Shown: piece by piece, positions 13,831-27,600 of the stretch
How the letters are laid out: each line of letters opens with the position of its first letter
How positions within the stretch are numbered: the first letter of the stretch is position 1
DNA from: Seriola aureovittata
Lineage: Eukaryota; Chordata; Actinopteri; Carangiformes; Carangidae
DNA length: 64,000 nt
Reading direction: 5' to 3'
Assembly (NCBI RefSeq): GCF_021018895.1
Contig: NC_079384.1
Location: 17,971,640 to 18,035,639, forward strand
The notes under the pieces: model-generated
What the model saw: only the letters and a program-made list of their open reading frames with translations
Database searches by the model: none
What the model was told of the DNA's origin: nothing
Translations under genes and position numbers: made by a program

Positions 13831-15538
13831 CAACTATTTGTGTTTGACCATCCCTTCATGGTAAATCCACAGGTCTTTGTAACTCCAAACCTCCTTTTCT
13901 AAAGCAAACTGAAATAAATGAATTGTCAAGTTGAATCTCAGATAATCCTGATGACGTCACTGTGACATTTTAAGGTTCATTTTTCAGACTTGACAAAAAC
14001 TCCAAACGTCCATTTCCATATTTTGCTCCGCTTTGGGTCACCACACTTTGCAAACACAGAGTTTCAGCCTGCATGTCTTGCTGCATGCTCCTGGAGCTGT
14101 GTCAACATCCTCTGTTGACCGTGCTCCTTGCAGAGCCGGGGCCTGTGCCAAGATTACATTTTCACACGCCCCTTAGAAGGACAAGCTGCATCAGCAGACC
14201 TCTCAGCCCTTTCCCCCTCATGAAGCTGCGACAAAGACCGCTGTCACGTTCCCTTTCTGCAGCAGGTGAAATTTGTGTGCTTCTGTTTTGTCCCAAAGCA
14301 AATTATCAAGAGGGTCTGGCCCCGTCTGCGTCAACACAAAGACTGAAGAACTGGTGTCCTCATAGGAATAAAAGCTCTATAGTTTGTAGAGCTGTTAATG
14401 GCGTTTTGTTCTTTACATGAGCATCAAACCAACTCCTGTAAATATAACCATGATGAAGACTAATCTACATTTCCTCTGTACATACACTTATCAGCTGAAG
14501 GACTCTGTTCTTATCAGCCTTGAGTTTGTTTGCTCTCTAACCGGCCGAGCTCCCGGATGCAGAGTGAACGAACTCTCAGAGGGATTGTCTGCGTTGGCAA
14601 GGGTGCAGCTCTCGTCTTGTTTGGATTCTGTCATGTGTAATGCTACAATGGGAGTTTTGTCCGGGAGCTGTGTGTGAGGACTGAGAGTACGCTATTCATC
14701 AGACTTTCTATGGGACACACAAATGTCACTCTACCATTGATAAGATATTGGGACCTCCCCCTTTTTAAAAAAAAAAAAAAAGAAAAAATTAAAACACTAG
14801 AACTGGTTTTGTTTATATTTTTGTTAGTGACAACAAATCCCCCAAAAAAGCTTTAAACCAACAACGCATTAGTCCGTCTCCCAGCGCTGTCCATCTTACT
14901 TTCCCCGCCTGTGGCTCCCAGCCTCAGAGTTGTTGGGCAGATAGGTCTGGTGTCGTGCTGACTGACGGCTGCCTGCCTGTTTGGAGTTTTCTATGCAGGA
15001 TTGAGATTAATGGGAATGGGGATGTCATGTTCCTGTGTCTCAGCCAGAAAAGTGAGGAAAGATAAGGCCATGAAAATGTCGACAAGCGTGGGAGAAATCA
15101 GTGCCGCTGTGCAGGTTGTTGTAAGTCAATTTAAAGAAATAACAACTCCTAACAAACACTAAGTTATCTGCTACTAACGACCGCTACTCATGTGCCAGCT
15201 GAAAACAACGGTGGCGGGATGGATGAGCGACTTGCTGCTGATTGGCTGGACTAAAATTAACAACGCCTACCAAACAGAAACTGGCTAACATGAACTCAAT
15301 GTAACGGAAAATCCGTCCGCTCCCTTGTCTGAAGTTGTAAATCTTTAAAAGCAGCTCACAAATATGTAATTTAACTTTTAAAAAAAAAAAAGGCTAATTG
15401 ATTTCCAAAAACAGCTGGGCACTGCAATTTTTAACAAACGTAACTCAAACAGGAGAAAATATTGTATTTGTTGGGGACTATTTTCAGTGGTGGATTAATC
15501 CACGTTTGGTGCTCTAGTGAGTATTTCCAGCATCAGGA

Positions 15539-15571
<33 letters not shown>

Positions 15572-16440
15572 ACTGAGTCAAAGTAAACTGCAGCGTGTGT
15601 TTATGTTAATGAAGGAACATGTCACCCAGTGCAACAGTATGGCTCATTGATATGTTTTTAATAGTTTCTGGAAACAGAGGAGCTCTATGGCTCAGTGGAA
15701 TAAGATATAACAGGCTCTGGACACACAGATAACACTTTGTTTGTTTGGGCATTTTGTGGACAATAATGTTTCTATATTTATCCTTTAACATTTTATATTT
15801 TCACTTGAGTGTATTTTTCCTTGCTTTCCTTTTTAAAGTGTTTTTAGTTTCCACCTCGTCCAATTCATGACGTTTGTGCTGAGCGTGGAACGATGTGTAA
15901 AGAGCCAAGGTCAGGAGATATGAAGGTACACAGAGGGGAGGTCACATAGCTGAGCCAAGTGCAGCTTTAGATGAGGTTTTATAGGGTAAAACCACAGCAA
16001 CACTTTAGGCATTGCCCTCTGTAAAGAGACAATTGCATCAGGTGCAGTCACACAACGCTGCAGTGGTGTTAAACAAGAGCTTAAAGAGGATCCTTAACAA
16101 CAACACAATAGGTTACTACATTACAAGTACAAGTCCTACATTCAAAATCCTACTATACAGAAGTATTACAGTGCAAATAAATCTACTTCATGTATGAGAA
16201 ATAAAAGTACTTGAATCCTGACCTGACAGATTATTATAAATAACATTAGATTTTGGATACAGTTAGCTAATATTTAGTGGTCTAGTGCCTCCAAATAGTC
16301 ACAACATAAATCTGAGGTGTCATGAGATGTTTAATTGGAGAGAAAAGGAGAAGAAACAAAGATCTGACACAAAGAAGTTTAAATTCTTTAGACTTTTTTT
16401 GATATCTTCTTCTTTTGGCCTAAAAGAAGTTATATGTATG

Positions 16441-16730
16441 TTTTGCTATTTCTACATAGCTAACATTAGCATTAGCAGCTGTTAATTTACTAGTCTTGGC
16501 AAGAGCTAGACAGTGACTTGGGCAGGGGCTAGCTGGTTAGCATGCGAACTTCAGTAGAAGAAAATAAGCTATAGAAATAAGAGCCAAACGAGTTAAAATT
16601 AGTGTTTTAAATTGCTGGAGACAGCTCTTCGTGAGTAAAAGAATAAAGTTTGATGCTGAACTTGCAACGTTTCCTCTAGGTAAGTAAACAGCTGCTAATG
16701 CTAATGTTAGCTATGTAGTGATAGCAAAAC
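16441..16730. repeat. Inverted-repeat (foldback/MITE-like) element, copy A
   Basis: The arms 16441-16490 and 16681-16730 are reverse complements over about 50 bp with few mismatches, sharing CTACATAGCTAACATTAGCA. The spacer of about 190 bp has no open reading frame. A related copy lies at 33572-34485. Confidence 0.85.
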
Positions 16731-18027
16731 TTACAAATAGCTCCTTTATTGACCAGCCACAGTTAAAAACGGTAGAATGACATATTCTCAGAGCCGTTAA
16801 ACAGTTATTTAAGAGGAGAAAAGTCTGTGTTAACCGATAACAACTTATAGACAAACAAGACAAGGGGACTCAGCTAGATGCTATTTTGTAGGTGCCCACA
16901 AGCCAAAAAGGATGGTAGTCACACTTAGAAATGTGTTGCATTCACATATATTTTTTAAAATGTAAAATCTTAATTTGTAAACTGACACATCAATTTATCT
17001 CTCTCATAAAATCCAGTATAGTAAAAAGTACAATATCACCCCCTGAAATGTAGAGGAATGGACTTTTCACCACATATAGTATACAGTATATAAACAATAC
17101 AATTTAAATTCTCCAATTTTGGTCCATAATAATTTCATATACTAATAGTATAATGTATTTTTTGTTTGGTGCAGGCTTTAAGCAGCACCTCAGAGAGATT
17201 AAACAGACCCGTGTTTATGTGCCAAAGTGGGCATGAGGGTGAAACTAAAGATCAGGAGCTGGTAAATCTGCATTGCCATACAAACACAGAAAGAGCAGTT
17301 TGGATGCCGAGACTGATTATGCCATAAGCTGTCTGCACTGGCTCAGGTTGTAAGTTTGCGTATATGTGTGTGTGTAGTGTGTAATAGTGAAAGTGATTGT
17401 GTGAGAGGGCAGTGAAAAAAAAAAAATGATTCAAGCTGAAAACTACTGATGTAACCAGAGGCTTGGGTTTAATCCGATATGTAATCCTCTTTTTATGAGA
17501 TTTGACGCAACTCGCATCTCGCCTGTTGAGGGAGCATGTCAGGACGGTAAGGTCCACTTCCTGTGGTACAGTATGCAGTATTGGCATCTTCATGAGTCAT
17601 TCTGTGCTGAAATATGGCGGTGAAGTGCTGCACAAGTTTTGTCACAGGTCGAGCGGGTCCCAGAGGTTGTCAGGGGGTGTTTAGAAAGTGAGGACGGCGT
17701 GCACATGAGCAGGAGGGACTATTTTTATCTATGGGGCTGTAACATGAAGCGCCGACCCCACGTCAGGATGTATAAATAACTGGTTTTCACAGACACAGTG
17801 TCTGTTTACATTTGGAGGTGACGGACTGGGTTGTGCACCGGAAGAGTGAGAAGTGTCCATGAAGTGCGCCATCATTATATTTGATCTTTTGTCCTTGTCA
17901 ACTGGTTTGCATGTTACATTTCTTAACTTGTCATATAACACAGTAATGAGTCACTTCCTGTCCTGATCATCAGTCATTGATGTTGCTCTGGGGTTGTGCT
18001 CCTCTGCAGCCTGACCTGCGACTGGCA

Positions 18028-18175
18028 ATGGAGTACGCGAACAACGCCTCAAACAGCTACAGTTCTGGAGACCCCATGAGCGCCTCCTTAGCCAACATGA
18101 CCATCAGTGACCAGCACCACCAGGAGAACGGGGTCCAGATGGGACACAGAAGCCCTGGAGACACCAAAATGAAAG
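18028..18175 (+). CDS. mapt: mapt coding exon 1 (start codon)
   Basis: The acceptor CTCTGCAG ends at 18009. The ATG at 18028 is the first in the exon and opens [16 protein letters not shown]. The exon ends GDTKMK plus one base before GTCAGA. The fish N-terminus hardly resembles mammalian tau, apart from its acidic/polar character and a GDT near the exon end as in human exon 1 (GDTDAGLK). It ends in phase 1, as human exon 1 does. Confidence 0.85.
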
Positions 18176-21100
18176 GTCAGACATGGGAAATACAGACAAA
18201 CTGGTGCCATAAAGCCCATAAAGAGAGGATGCCTTAAGTTAATGTTTTCCAATGCTGTGAAGGTAAACATGGCAGGTACAGAGATAGATGACACATCATT
18301 AGCAATGTCTTCCTATCATATTGTCATTACAGGTGAGAGTGACTGGCTATTATAGCAACAGTAACAGACATTTGTCATCAAACTCTTCAATAACTAATTA
18401 TATTTTGATTAAAGTAAATTTATTAACAAAAATGTGGAGAATGATCAAATCATATGATTCCAGTGACGGTTCAGCTTCAATATAACAGGAGATACACAAC
18501 TGTGACACGTCACATGTAAAAATACACACAGAATGTTAATATATGAACATGACGGAGCAACATTAACATAGAAGAATCTGTGACATCAGCAGCGTTTGTA
18601 GCATAAAGGAAAAAAGAGGAGTTTTAAATCTAGATTTGAATCTCAACAGAAGCTGCTTCCTGAATTTGCATAAGGAGTTTAACTCAAAGAAGTGGAGCCT
18701 GATGAGCAAAGAATCTACTGCTGAAAGTTTTTTTTTTTTAGTAAATCTTGGAGCAGTTAAATAACTGACATGAAGAGAAGGTGAAGGTCGTGATACAGCG
18801 TAATGAGATGGAGCTGCAGGAAGGAACCAGTTCATTTAAAGCTTTGTAAGTCTGGACCAGATGAAGAGCTTTTCTGGATCTTATAAATGATAGTTGATCG
18901 ATGACAATAATGAAAATAATGACTCCGCCCAGACATGATTTTATCATAAATAAAATGTACATTTACAAATTTAATAGAAACCTCCAATTTAGCATTTATT
19001 AGCTGAATATAAACATTTATTTACATGATACTGTTATATAAACAGATAATGAATGACAATATAATATAACATAGTTTTAATTATTAATAATGTAATAAAC
19101 TTTATTTGTATAGCACTTTTCATACAAGAAATGTGGTGCAAAGTTCTTCACATGAGAAGAGATAAAATGAACATAAAAACATTTAAAAACATTAATGTAA
19201 AATGAGATGGAATAATAATACAATATTGAATCATTTAAAAATAATAATAATGATAATTAAAATAATTTAAAAAAATAATTACTACATAAATGCGTCGTCT
19301 ATTGTACGATACAATATTAAAGAATTAAAAGGTCTCCTTATATCTGATTAAAACTACATTATGATCTGTTTTGAACCATTGATTACAGCAGGTGATGAAT
19401 AGGACCCAGCTGATTTGTGGGTAAACTTTGGGATCCACAGGTTAAAGGTCAACTCAACCCCCTGTCAAGTCTCTGTGGCTTCATGTTGGAGCTTCAATCC
19501 CAGGAGACGATCTAAAAGAGAAAACGTCCTCGCACAGTTTCCTAAAAGTCAGTGTAGTCTGTGTGTAAAGAGCCGGGGCAGAGGCCGGGACCCAGAGTTT
19601 CTACTGTGCTTTGTTTTAATCCCTCTTTACATAATGGATACAAGACATGCTTGACTGGGCCTGAGTGCCTGACTGCAGCTGCACTGTGCTCTGTAATCCA
19701 GGCATCTGGGTCAGAGCCCTCAGAACGAGCTCTGTCTCCGTCCTGAGCCACTGTTCGCTCCCAATTCAACTCATAAACAATCAGGCTTTGAATGCAGCAC
19801 AGAAAACATCCACTTTTTAGGGAGGATGATATTTGAAGACTAGGAGGATTATTACTGTGAAAACCAGCAGATAAATGTCGAGGGGGGTGGTTTGTTTGAG
19901 TTAGTAAAATAATAACAGTCCTGACAGATTGTGCTCAGCTTGTAGCTGATCATCAGTTTCAGGCCTGTTTCCCTCTTTCTTACCCCCCGATCAACCATAT
20001 GGCCAATTAGTACGTAGCCTAGCGTTCCCCAGTTTACAGCCCTCACTAGTGCAGTCGTTCTCCCCGTTCCCGTTCTCCATCGTCTCATACGCAAACAGGA
20101 AGCGGTGCGCAGGGTCAGGTCCGTCCACAGAGGTAAACAGCAGTGAAGCACACAGTGAGTATCTGATTGGTCTGAGTAGGAGACATAGCCAAGTAGTGCA
20201 GCAGTAGTATTTGTAGGGTGAGGTTAGTGGTGTGGTGAAGGTTTGTTTGAATGAAGTGTGGAACTGTATTTGTGTTTTATGGGTTTAAAGACGGTTTAGT
20301 TATTTCATGTCTGAAATATACAAAATATAACCGTGAATTCTACGGTGGCCCTGAGGGCTCAATGCACTGCAACTGCAGAAAACATCTTCATCAATCTGAC
20401 AACACGTGCTGCAGATACACACAACACAACAGAAGTGTTTCCAGGGGACACTAAAAGGTGATGAACCCAGCCGGGACGCACTTGCATGGATGTCTTATGA
20501 TACATGTGTTATGCTACGCCCATGTGCGCTTATTGTTCGATGTTTTTAACTTCAAAAGTCACAAAGCTTTGAAAAAGTGCGTCCCAGCATGGTTCAACAC
20601 TTTTTAGTGTCATTCCTTTGTGTCCCTGCACAGCGCACGTGTTGTCAACTTGATGAAGACGCCTGTGGTCACTTGTCTACAAATATGTGAAACAATAAAA
20701 ACAGTTCATTCAGGTAAATTCTCATGTACAGGAGCTTTTCCTGCTCTCCTCAGTAAACCAGGCTGAGCAGAGGTCTGATCAGCTGTAACTGGAAACACCT
20801 GTAGTGCCGCACAGAGCTGCAGTGAAGTTTGTATGATCACCATTTTCTAAATGGGTCCCACCCACCAGAAAACTTTGGCAGGAAATAATATGTTCATGTC
20901 GGACCCCCATGATGATTGCATGACTGCAATGTAGTGACAATGTAGTTCTGTATTTATATATCAGGTTAATGTGGGTTTGATTGCATCTAACGACTTTGGC
21001 TGATGTGAGGCATCTGTGTTTGGTTTTCAGGCACTTCAGTGTCATTAAGGGTCAATATATTGGATTTATTTTAGATTCTCAATTTTGGATCTTTACATCA

Positions 21101-24100
21101 GCACTGTTAAAATTGGAATCTGGTAATTACGGTAACTCAGATGTGACTTGAAAGGCTCTCAGAACCAGAATACTGAGACTATAGTCCATCATTAACAGTG
21201 TTGTTGTGTTCATGTTGTAATACAAGACTTCATCTTAATTATTTTTGTCATTATGATATTTTATTACAATTTAAATGTGGTATTTTCTATGTTTTATATG
21301 ATGCATTACAGTTACACAGAACAACCCTGATTTTATGTGACTGTAGTGGAGGTAAATCAGTCTGACTGGGTGGGAAATGATCAGCTACATGAATTTCCTG
21401 TGAATGAATATTGTGTAAAAACACCATTAATCATCCTCGATATATTGTCACATTATTTTAAAAATCAAGGTATTTGCTCAAAAATGTGTGTCATATATAA
21501 ACATGCAGACTGTTGCTGAGGTTTTAACCATGTAACTTTTTATTTCCTGCTCACGTGAACATCAGATGTGTATGATTTCACCTGTGACTCCTGCCGTTGT
21601 CAGTTTCCTTCATGAGCCTCGAGCTTGACTCCCAGTTTACCTTTAATCCACAGACAGTGAAGCAGTGCTCAGTGAGAACGGCCTCAAATCTATGTCTGAA
21701 CTCTCTCAGGCAGATAGCGGTGAGGACGAGGTGACACCCGGTACGCGCCCCCCCCCCCCCCCCCCCCAGCCTGCTTTAAAACCAAAGATTGTATTAACAA
21801 AAATTAACCCGCATTTAGCATGTGTGCAGATTATCAGTTTGTTTTCTCCTTTTTTTTAACAAATAACCTTTCTTTGTTTTAGAGATGTTTTTGCAGAAAT
21901 GTGAATCTTGGTTTGCTGATTTTCATCCAGCTCACAGTTTCCCACCTCTTAACCTTCCTGCCTGTTTGCTAGTGTACGCTTTAAAGCTGCTAATTTGTCC
22001 GGTGTATTTATAGCCTCCTGGCACATGTAGCTGCGTTGTCACTACACACAAAGTGCAATAAGAACATGTAGAATCACCACAGCCTCGCTGACTGACGTGG
22101 AAAACACCGGCTCTGTGTGCGACTGTAAGAATTAGCCGCGGTCGCTCCGGTCTGGGTCAGGCCAGGCTTTGATCATAAACACTGAGACTGACAGCTTGTC
22201 CAGAGTGGAGCTGGAGGAGGAGGGGAGCGGCCGTCAGCGGTGAAGGGGGCTCCTTGATCTGTTTAACAGCTCCTGAGTGTGTGAACATGAGAAATACCAC
22301 AAGTGGCCCGACACAAGGTCGGAGGAGAAGATTTAGCTGAGTAAGCCTGGACAGGTTGAGATTTAGGGCTGAACGATTCCTAATTTCTTCTCTTGTCACT
22401 TCATCAGTCATGGAGACTGTTATTAACTCCTGTTGTGGAGTCATATGATCTGCTACAACAAGAAAGACCTCAACAGGCTTCAGCTAATCCAGAACAAGGC
22501 TGCCAGACGAGTTTTAAGATGTCCACTGTAATGGATAGTAGACACTTCACTTCACTTTGGCTTGCTCCTGTTTATAAAGAACGTGATATTATCAGGTGCA
22601 CCTCCATTCACTCTCTGATCAGCTGCATAATTATCCCACTGTTTATTAAGTAACTGCAGTTTGCTAATTTGTCAAGGGGTGTAATTGTGTGCAAAACTCA
22701 CTTTTCGGTACATACCTCGTTTTTGAATTCACAGTTTGGTATATTTTTAGTACAGTGAAGAAAAAGAGACATTACATGTCTTCAAATTTATTGTGAATTT
22801 CACTTGTAAACATAAATGTGTAATTGTAAACTTGTAACCCAGTGGCAAATATAATTAGACATAATTATAATATATAATATAAATATGATAATAATAAAAT
22901 TAAGATCCATTTTTTGCCTTTATTCTGATAGCCACAGTGAGAGAGGGAATACGACTTTATTCGCTAACGTGTCGTAGACCGGCCATCAGAACACAAAATG
23001 TTCTGCACGTAATGGTTACGCATGGTTAAAGCTAGATTCTATTCATTTGGATCACGCATCATGCAAACTGATCCGGACATCCTGTCACGAACGGCACAAA
23101 TACCTGTACTGTTACATCTCTAAATTCCTCATTGTCAACTTAAAGCTGCTTGGAATACTGCTGCTTCTTGGTTTACTGTGTTTAAAATGATGCTACCTTT
23201 CCCCTTTTTCTTTTTTTCTTTTTTTTTTTTACTATTTTTCTTTTATGATGTATTTTGAGAGTATGAACTCCAGGAAGATTAATACCTGCCATGGTGGAAG
23301 CTAATGTGGATCCACGTAAATAAACTGACTAACATGTATTTATCCCACAGCAGCAGAGACATTTGCAGAGACGGGTGGTGTCGAAGCTGTGTCTGAGCTC
23401 TCAGAAATGGAGCGCACCTCGTGTGGAGATGAGGGGCAGCTTGGTACGCCGTCTGTGTTTGAGCTGCTTGCCTCTTTCTTCAGCTGCTTCTGCCTTCATT
23501 TTGTTTTTCTCACATCTTTTCTTCGGAATAGTTTGACATTTTGTGAAATATATTCACTTTCCTGCCAAGAGAGAGAGGATTGATACCACGATCATGTCTG
23601 TGCGATAAATATGAAGAAGCTGGTTAGCTTAGCTTAGCTTAGCTTAGCACAAAGACTAGAAAGAAGTGGAAACAGCTAGCCTGGCTCTGTCTGTCTGTTA
23701 TTTTCTCTATTAATTCATAATCATTTGATCATTGGATGTGTTGGCTTTTTATTAAACCATAACGTCTTATTTTCTATCTCTACATGCACTGAAACACAAT
23801 ATGTGCTGCGAAACGGAAATTAAATCTGACTTACGATTGTTTTCCTTATCAATTAATATGTTGATTATTTCCTCAATTAATTTATTGATCATTTAGTCTA
23901 TAAGATGTTAGATAATTGTGAAAAATGTCTTTATATCTGAATATCTGACCTTTGGACAGTTGGTTGAACAAAACAAGTGAAAAGCAGCAAATCAATTAAC
24001 ATGTTGTATCTTATTTTTTAAAAGGAACAAAAACCAATGTGTAGAAAGAACAATTTCTGATTTTACGCTGGGTTTTGTACCGGACTATTTCTTGGCCGGG

Positions 24101-24569
24101 AGCAGTAACTTCCTGTCGTCATCTTGAAGTTGCCAAGCTGCTATTTCAGCTTTCTTTCACATTGAACACACAAGATATAACATGTTCATTAGAGAGCTTT
24201 AGCCAGGCTACCTGTATCCCTCTGCTTCTGGCCTTTGTGCAAAGCTAAGCTAACTGTGGTTTCATATTGGGAGTAATACAGATCGTCTCATCTCACTCTA
24301 ATCACACAAGTGTATTTTCCAACATGTCAGACTGTTGCTCTAAGTTTCATGACCAAACCTTCCTGCTGCTCTTGTGTTTGTCCTGACTGTAAAATGAAGC
24401 TTCTTTTTCTTTCAGCATCATGGTTGGAAAAAACACTTTGTTTGGCTTTGTTTTCCCCTCGGCTTCTTTCTTTTCATTTTTATTTTTTCATGCTTGCTCT
24501 GACCCTTTATACTCTGACTCCTCTCAGAGCTGCAACATGATCATGAGCAGACTCCAGAGACAAATATGT

Positions 24570-24604
<35 letters not shown>

Positions 24605-27600
24605 AAAAAGATGGTTACATCCTGGCTATTTCAGAATGGAAGCACTGGCCAAACCACAGGCAGATTTAAGACTCCTGTGATCTGTTAAACAGATGCAGCG
24701 CTCCCGGTCGAGCAGGACGCCAGAATAATGTTAAAAACAGCTGAAGTACCACATGGAGCACCAGCTTAGGTGTGGTACTGCTGCACCAAGCAGGACTTAA
24801 ATAAAAACCGCTCTGTGCCTTTGCATATTCATCCCTATGATTTTGAATGATATATTTATCTAACTGTTATTTGCTTTGGGCTTTTGTGCATTAACTGAGG
24901 AGGTGCTTTATGTGGGCTCTGTATTGATTTCTTCGTAGTGAGTGTATTAATCAGTCATGAATGACAGGAACTCGTTACTGACCGTGCTCTCATGTCTTTC
25001 CATCTGTCTCATCATGTTCAATCAGCAGCAGCAGGAGGAGCAGCTTCAACAGGTAGGCTGCTTTATGTTTTATTGATTGCACTCAGGCTGTATTTATTTA
25101 CTGCAGGAGATAGATATGACTACACTTAGAACAACAGGTGGACAGAAGCAGCTGTTGTCTGCTGTCAGGTTATTATAGTGTGTTCCTTAAAGATTTATTA
25201 TATTGTTCTTGGATCAAAGAGTCTGAGTGTCCTGCCTGAATAATTATAGACTTTTTTTAATAGACTCATTTAAATATAGCAGTTAATAGACACATTCATG
25301 ATAAAAAAAAACCTGTAATTATAAATTGATTAATGTTGCATTTAAATGACACATTCATAAACTAAACATAAAAAAAATGCCATTTAGTTACTCAATTCCT
25401 TTATCTTTAAAAAGTAAATAGACAACTGTTTGCTAAGTTCCACCATATCAGCTTTACAAGGTGATGTCAGTGTTGTGTTTGTTGTGCGGCCCCCTAGTGG
25501 CCAAAAACTTCATACTTTTTTAAAATTAAAATCAGTTTTAGATTCACTTTTGTGATTCCATTTTAATTCAATAATCAATTTGATGATAGAATTTTTAATT
25601 GCTAAAATGATTGTAATGTATCAAAAAAAAAATTTTCATTCATATAGCACCTTTATTTAAAAATAAATAAATAAATAAAAAATAAAGTTACAAATTGCTT
25701 TACAGTTAAGACAAAGAATAAAAGCAAAACTATAAAAACCATAAACTATAAAACAAGTGAAAATAATTTTATAAATCTATCAACTGTTTTATCTTTTTTA
25801 ACTGTTTTACTTTTTAATCAAAAGTTTATATAATTATTCCCTTGGCACACTCCGGACTCCATACTGTACAGATTTTTAAAAGCTCTTCAGTATTTTTTGC
25901 TTTATCAAGTTCAAAGTCTTCTGTGGAGAAGGTATCATGTTGCAGAGTCAGCAGCAGAAAGACGTTACATCACATTTTAATCAACTTGTTGCAGGGAAAA
26001 TATGTCAGTGCTCTGTTGTTCATTATGTTCACTGGAATGCATCATCTGTTGTCTGTCACCCAGTGTGATGCATTACTGTCCATTTCCATTTCATTTTATT
26101 TTAATGTGAACTCAAGTATATTCTTAACAAACCAACCACCATTAATCACCTCTCAGTTCATGAGTCCTGCATATCGCCTTTTATAGATCTTTGTCTTTTT
26201 TTTTTTTTTTCTGGTTAATGAAATACAAGAGTCTTTTATTTTCCTTATGGACATCCCTTCTTTATTTTTTGTTTCAATGGGGAGATGGCAAACAAGTGCT
26301 GTGAATGTCATCATTAATCTGCTTTCCAAACAAATTAGCAAAGCCTGGCACTGGAGTCCACAGTGAGTTCGTGTTTGCGGGCGATGGATCAAAGCCTGCT
26401 GTAGACGGAGCCGCCGGGGAGGGCGTTGACTTCATGGGAGCTTCCTGCTCTCAGGACCCAGGAAACGAGGCGGTGGGAGAGTGTGGGAAGAGGCTGAGTG
26501 ACTCTTTATGGGCCTCTGAAGACCTCAGCAGCAGGTCAGGGATTAGACGGGATGTGCAGGCCGGCAGGGGGAGCCCGGAGTGGGCCGGAGCTGTGGACCC
26601 TCAGAGGGCGATCAGCCTGGATGCCTCCGAGTGCCTGACTGAAATGAACAACCCGTCTTTAGTCAGGAGCACAGCTGTGGAAGACCTGACATCCATCGGA
26701 GACCGAAAGTTGTGGGTTAATCAAGGCCAAGAACAAATAAAAGATGGAGTGCCTTGTGACGGAGCAGCTTTAAAGTCCTGCAGTGACTCTGGAAGCAGAA
26801 ATGTCGCTCCAGAAACACAACAGACCCCTCAAACCCAAAGCCTGTCGCAATCTAGCTTTGATTCCCATCCAGAAGATCATCCAGCAAACAGCAGTAGGAA
26901 CATTTCCGAGAAGGAGAGCCTTTTTACCAAAATGCCATCTGACACGGCAGCTGAAAACAGCAGCGGTGACTCATCGTTGCATAGGGCCAGCTATTCAAAG
27001 CCTGACATTTCTAATGACTCAGAGATGAGGAGCAGTGTGGCTCAGACCACCGGCACCGCTGAACTCCAGAAAACACCCCCCCAAAGCTCTCCAGCCAGAA
27101 AGTCTCTGGTGCCGGTCGCTATTTTCAAAGGTCTGTTTGCTGTCATGTTCACCAGTTCAGAACCAGCCCTCCTCAGTTAACTCCTTCCACTTGTTTGATT
27201 TATAACGCAGCTTCTGCCGTATGTTATGCAGCACTCTCCCTCTGAATTTTTTCTATGGACGGTAACTTTGACCTGAGGAGAAGCTTGTCCTCCCTCCCCA
27301 CTTTAGCTTTTTGTTTCATCTCTCCATCTCTGCTCACTCTGCTGGTTATGCAGCCCCCCTGAAAAAGCCACTTTATTGATTTCTACGTGCACTATGTGTG
27401 CATTACGGGTCACGTTGCATGCCGCCCCACCCTACATCGCCACTTTCACTTCATTTATTTTTGCCATGTGAATGTAAATAGACACACACTTGGAAGCAAA
27501 AGTCGTATTTTATTTCACTCGAGTGGATTTAAAGGAGAAATTAAATTCAAATTTAAAGCCCTTTTTCTCTCTCTTTTCTGTAGCTCAAGCAAAGATGGAT

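Larger units (their letters stand above)
8645..18009 (+). other. mapt intron 1 (9.4 kb)
   Basis: A long first intron. The first 1.5 kb stays GC-rich (9.1-10.1 kb) with a TG/CG repeat at 9314-9360. Beyond that it is AT-rich, with dispersed repeats at 12.9-13.8 kb, poly(A) runs, a TG repeat at 15541-15568 and an inverted-repeat element at 16.4-16.7 kb. I see no coding exon. GC-richer stretches near 11.3-11.5, 14.0-14.7 and 19.4-19.8 kb could be conserved non-coding sequence, which only alignment would show. Confidence 0.5.

Noticed and set aside
26364..26370. CCACAG acceptor for the large mapt exon at 26363
   Set aside because: It would join out of phase with the preceding exon; the TTAG at 26338 is in phase and preceded by a branch-like ATTAAT.
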